Origin: Candidatus Bathyarchaeota archaeon | Lineage (GTDB): Archaea > Thermoproteota > Bathyarchaeia > Bathyarchaeales > Bathyarchaeaceae | Length of the DNA: 6,677 nt | Reading direction: 5' to 3' | Assembly (NCBI GenBank): GCA_020350305.1 | Contig: CP070709.1 | Span: 607,869 to 614,545 of the forward strand | Shown: positions 4,734 to 6,677 of the stretch, one piece after another | Numbering within the stretch: the first letter of the stretch is position 1 | How the letters are laid out: each line of letters begins with the position of its first letter | Translations under genes and position numbers: made by a program | The notes under the pieces: model-generated | Databases searched by the model: none | The model's input: only the letters and a program-made list of their open reading frames with translations | What the model was told of the DNA's origin: nothing

Positions 4734-5659
4734 GTTGTTGAGTTCGTGGGGATCAATACTGGGATTCCGTCTGTTCCAATTATCAATATCTCTATATCTG
4801 GTGCAATTCTCTGTAGCGTTTGAACCCAAAGATAGAGCTCTGCGATTCTTGTCTCATTTCCACTTTGGCCAACCGACTTCAGAACCAGTTCGATCGCCTC
4901 TCTCGTTGCGTTAGCTTCAATGACCTTCGCTTCTGCTTCACCTGAAGCTTTGATAACAATCTCCTGAGCCGTTGCATTCGCTATTATCAAGATTTTTTCT
5001 CTTTCAAAGTCTGCCTGGATTTTCTGTTGCTCAGCAACAAGTTTGTCCTCTATTGCAGACGTGTATTTTTCTGGGTAGCCAATATTCTTCAAGTCGAACT
5101 CTAAGTTAATCAAAGTTCCAGCCAAGGATGATTCAGCTTGAAGTTCTTCAAGTACAGTCGCCTCTATCTCATTTCTGACAACGTCTCTGAACTCTATTGT
5201 TTCCAGAGCGGTATAGTTCTTAGTTATCAACCGCATGGTTTCTTCCAAAATAGACTCGATAGCAGTCCCCTTGTAGTTCATATTTGGGTAATTGCTGTAA
5301 AGATCCCTGATTTTGTCTGTGTCAAGTGCCCATCTCACTAAGACTTCTATTTGCATCTCAAGCTGATCGGAAGAGAAACATGGAACTGTAGCTTCATAGG
5401 AGTCTGTTGCATAATAGATATCAACGGCACTGACCCAAGGTGCCTTCACCGCGAAAGCTGGACCAAGTATCGGATCACTTATTGACTTAGAAACAGGGTC
5501 AACAAGAACAACAGCATGTCCAACGTCAACTTTCACTAACATCATCAAAGGAAATATTATTGCGAAAAGCAACAGAACAATAAAAAGTACAATCAGCCCA
5601 GTCCTTGCTAATGTCCAAGAGGGTCTCATAGAGTCTGAAGCGTAATCCTCTTTACTCAT
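4727..5659 (-). CDS. SPFH/Band 7 (prohibitin-like) membrane protein
   Basis: From the ATG at 5659 the product has 310 residues. A short polar N-terminus leads to a membrane helix at about 20-42, then the SPFH domain (about 43-195) beginning VDVGHAVVLVDPVSKSI and containing FRDVVRNEIEATVLEEL at 157-173. An alanine/glutamate-rich coiled coil follows at about 203-260 (AEQQKIQADFEREK, ASGEAEAKVIEANATREA), then a prohibitin-like end (YLWVQTLQRIAPDIEILIIG). Such proteins form large membrane-anchored rings or cages that organise membrane proteins and often hold proteases. I prefer ATG 5659 because GGAGAG (5673-5668) lies 8 bases upstream; ATG 5689 would add ten basic residues with no ribosome site. 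It lies 37 bases after a three-segment membrane protein gene, probably in the same transcript. No NfeD-like protein, the common SPFH partner, is in the window. Confidence 0.92.
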   Translation of the reverse strand: MSKEDYASDSMRPSWTLARTGLIVLFIVLLLFAIIFPLMMLVKVDVGHAVVLVDPVSKSISDPILGPAFAVKAPWVSAVDIYYATDSYEATVPCFSSDQLEMQIEVLVRWALDTDKIRDLYSNYPNMNYKGTAIESILEETMRLITKNYTALETIEFRDVVRNEIEATVLEELQAESSLAGTLINLEFDLKNIGYPEKYTSAIEDKLVAEQQKIQADFEREKILIIANATAQEIVIKASGEAEAKVIEANATREAIELVLKSVGQSGNETRIAELYLWVQTLQRIAPDIEILIIGTDGIPVLIPTNSTTP

Positions 5660-5696
5660 TTTTATCTCTCTCCGTTTACAATGTAGCATCAGTAGG

Positions 5697-6008
5697 CTAT
5701 ATCATTTTCCTGCGTTGCTGGCTCTTTTTGACAAAATACCATATTAACCATGTGATGATGAAGACAGGTAGAATGTCCGCTCCTGGCACTAGCTCAAGCA
5801 GTGACACAATTCCAATCCAGCGAAACATAACAAAGCAAGCTATGATTCCAACTATGTCAAGAAAATCGCCTACTACAGGAAGAAGTAAAACTGCAACCAT
5901 GTATTCGCTGACATCTAATACTATGCAAATAACGAGAAAAAGCAATTCATACTCGGTAAGAACAAAGTATTGTGGGAAAGACCTGAACCGTTCATCGCGC
6001 TGCGCCAA
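5697..6008 (-). CDS. Three-segment membrane protein, probable operon partner of the SPFH protein
   Basis: The 103-residue product has hydrophobic segments at about 22-44, 51-70 and 78-93, with a basic C-terminal tail (KKSQQRRK). Between them are two related acidic turns, VGDFLDIVG (46-54) and ELVPGADILP (72-81). The D/P residues in otherwise hydrophobic surroundings are the most distinctive feature, and I have seen the ELxPGxDxxPxxxxxW pattern in small archaeal membrane proteins without known function. The start is TTG at 6008; no ATG is in frame before residue 37, and ATGs at 6019 and 6015 are in other frames that end early. The upstream GGCGGATGA is only a rough ribosome site. The TATA-like box at 6060-6067 and the CGCCTG elements probably control this gene together with the SPFH gene. 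Confidence 0.78.
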   Translation of the reverse strand: MAQRDERFRSFPQYFVLTEYELLFLVICIVLDVSEYMVAVLLLPVVGDFLDIVGIIACFVMFRWIGIVSLLELVPGADILPVFIITWLIWYFVKKSQQRRKMI

Positions 6009-6059
6009 ATGTCATTCATCCGCCTGTGGTTCTAACCTTTCTATCTGTTTTGAAGATCT

Positions 6060-6067
6060 CTTATAAG
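6060..6067 (-). promoter_or_regulatory. TATA box for the membrane protein/SPFH operon
   Basis: The palindrome CTTATAAG predicts a transcript start near 6037, about 28 bases before the TTG start at 6008. It is the best TATA match between the winged-helix gene and the membrane gene. Confidence 0.5.
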
Positions 6068-6078
6068 TAGTTTTAGAG

Positions 6079-6099
6079 CAGGCGCGATATGCACGCCTG
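6079..6099. promoter_or_regulatory. CAGGCG-N9-CGCCTG inverted repeat, possible operator or terminator
   Basis: CAGGCG (6079-6084) and CGCCTG (6094-6099) form a 6-bp GC-rich dyad in AT-rich DNA, just upstream of the BRE/TATA of the membrane operon and 16 bases after the stop of the winged-helix gene. A third copy, CGCCTGTG, lies at 6021-6028 in the leader and matches 6094-6101 over eight bases. The repeat could be a binding site for the adjacent regulator, or a hairpin ending its transcript; the extra copy favours protein binding. Confidence 0.4.
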
Positions 6100-6114
6100 T
6101 GATAAAGAAGATTG

Positions 6115-6399
6115 TTAATACAATATTGCTGGGATCTTGTTTACTTCTTTAGTTATTTGTAGAGCAATGTCCAGTTCTCTAAAGTATCTGAGTACAGTTC
6201 TGCCTCTTTCTGTGATCGCGTAAGAAACTCTTTTTTTGCTTCTTTTCTTGCGACAAGTCTGTTCTTCAACTAGTCTCTGCTGGATTAGGAAATTCAAGGA
6301 TTGCTTTAGAACACTACAGTTCACGTTAGCCTTGTACATGACATGAGTCAGCTTTAGAGGTCCATAACGAGCTAGCACTTTAAGAATGTCAATATACAT
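6115..6399 (-). CDS. Winged-helix DNA-binding protein (HTH_45-like)
   Basis: The 94-residue product has the layout of small archaeal winged-helix regulators: helix 1 (IDILKVLARYG, 3-13), helix 2 (LTHVMYKANV, 17-26), recognition helix (CSVLKQSLNFLIQQRLVEE, 28-46), a basic wing (CRKKRSKKRVSYAITERG, 49-66) and a C-terminal helix (RTVLRYFREL). The MYKANVN and YAITERG positions are the usual marks of the HTH_45 group, abundant in TACK archaea. Such proteins normally begin a little earlier with an RRSKFEI-like stretch. Exactly that (TRRSKFE) is encoded in frame before the ATG at 6399, but no ATG, GTG or TTG is found back to the TAA at 6444. A lost or extra A in the A5 run 6424-6420 would explain this. 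Either the short form is used or the 5' end is altered. It lies directly upstream of the membrane/SPFH operon, which it might regulate. Confidence 0.8.
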   Translation of the reverse strand: MYIDILKVLARYGPLKLTHVMYKANVNCSVLKQSLNFLIQQRLVEEQTCRKKRSKKRVSYAITERGRTVLRYFRELDIALQITKEVNKIPAILY

Positions 6400-6452
6400 T
6401 TCGAACTTTGATCTTCGCGTTTTTACACACCACCAATAACATTACACTTCAG

Positions 6453-6608
6453 TTAATTCGCAAGATCATGTTTTCTTGATTTGCTGTCGATCAACCATAT
6501 GAGACGCGCGTATTCTTCAAGAATGTGCTTCTTGTGCTTCTTCCTCGAGTCAATAATTTTTCTCAAATAAGAGGCGTGAAGCTTTAAATTATTGATGTTC
6601 AAAAGCAA
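6453..6608 (-). CDS. Possible small basic helical protein
   Basis: This frame of about 51 residues (TTG 6608) or 49 residues (TTG 6602) has a plausible composition: SYLRKIIDSRKKHKKHI followed by LEEYARLIWLIDSKSRKHD, i.e. two charged amphipathic helices. The second ends with many basic residues. An AAGGA stretch lies a few bases upstream of the first TTG. There is no ATG, no recognised family and no strong promoter, so this is a candidate only. It points toward the winged-helix gene, whose extended frame begins about 30 bases further on, so the two could form one transcript. Confidence 0.3.
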   Translation of the reverse strand: MLLNINNLKLHASYLRKIIDSRKKHKKHILEEYARLIWLIDSKSRKHDLAN

Positions 6609-6623
6609 TCATTCCTTGGCCGC

Positions 6624-6677
6624 GTGTCTGGAATAATTCTAGGATTCTACCTAAAAGATTTGTTAAGCGTTAAGAAT
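6624..6677 (+). CDS. Possible start of a plus-strand gene running off the window
   Basis: From GTG 6624 an open frame encodes SGIILGFYLKDLLSVKN and continues to the window end. CTTTAAAT at 6582-6589 is a fair TATA box that would start transcription near 6612. No ribosome binding site is visible. With only 18 codons seen, this is weak, and the frame is also open upstream to 6588 without an ATG. Confidence 0.2.
   Translation, partial: MSGIILGFYLKDLLSVKN

Noticed and set aside
5728..6066. A 112-codon plus-strand frame opposite the three-segment membrane gene.
   Set aside because: It is rich in Ser/Thr/Asn/Lys without domain features, while the minus strand gives clear membrane segments and operon context.
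1..6677. CRISPR array, insertion sequence or toxin-antitoxin pair.
   Set aside because: I saw no regularly spaced repeats, transposase motifs, terminal inverted repeats or recognised toxin families.

Overview
This is a stretch of archaeal chromosome. It carries a group II chaperonin (thermosome), an archaeal histone, the archaeal/eukaryotic ribosomal protein S17e, a tRNA-Glu with a short intron at the canonical 37/38 position, a Gly-Gly-ending ubiquitin-like (SAMP/MoaD) protein and a small winged-helix regulator of a type common in TACK archaea. Promoters look archaeal: TATA-like boxes lie about 25-30 bases before the presumed transcript starts, often after a purine-rich BRE-like stretch. Base composition is moderate and several starts are TTG or GTG. 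A TACK-group archaeon, possibly Bathyarchaeia, is my best guess, but that placement is inference.

Layout. Positions 34-2782 are all on the minus strand: a one-helix membrane protein (34-276), an apparently gene-poor stretch with an inverted repeat and a frame that lacks a start codon (277-613), tRNA-Glu(CTC) (614-710), thermosome (793-2436) and histone (2561-2782). A divergent promoter region of about 300 bases follows. Positions 3079-4014 are on the plus strand: rpS17e, an uncharacterised all-helical protein, and a SAMP/MoaD-like protein whose GTG start overlaps the previous stop by one base. After about 230 bases without a gene come two small overlapping plus-strand frames. The first (4243-4449) has a TatA-like N-terminal pattern but a poor amphipathic segment. 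They converge on a minus-strand block with promoter order HTH_45-like regulator (6115-6399), three-segment membrane protein (5697-6008), prohibitin-like SPFH protein (4727-5659). The right end holds a small minus-strand frame and perhaps the beginning of a plus-strand gene.

How the genes may work together. Thermosome, histone, S17e and tRNA-Glu are housekeeping genes, each with its own recognisable expression signals. The helical protein and the SAMP-like protein are almost certainly translated together, so the helical protein is a candidate partner in sulfur transfer or protein conjugation. The SPFH protein and its membrane neighbour look like an operon for a membrane scaffold. Its promoter region carries a CGCCTG inverted repeat and a third copy of the same element, with a winged-helix gene directly upstream.

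No obvious new defence system, CRISPR array or insertion sequence is visible. The most useful second looks are the tRNA intron with its single C-A mismatch, the broken or unusual start of the winged-helix gene (an A5 run), the TatA-like small frame, the frame without a start beside the tRNA, and the CGCCTG elements.
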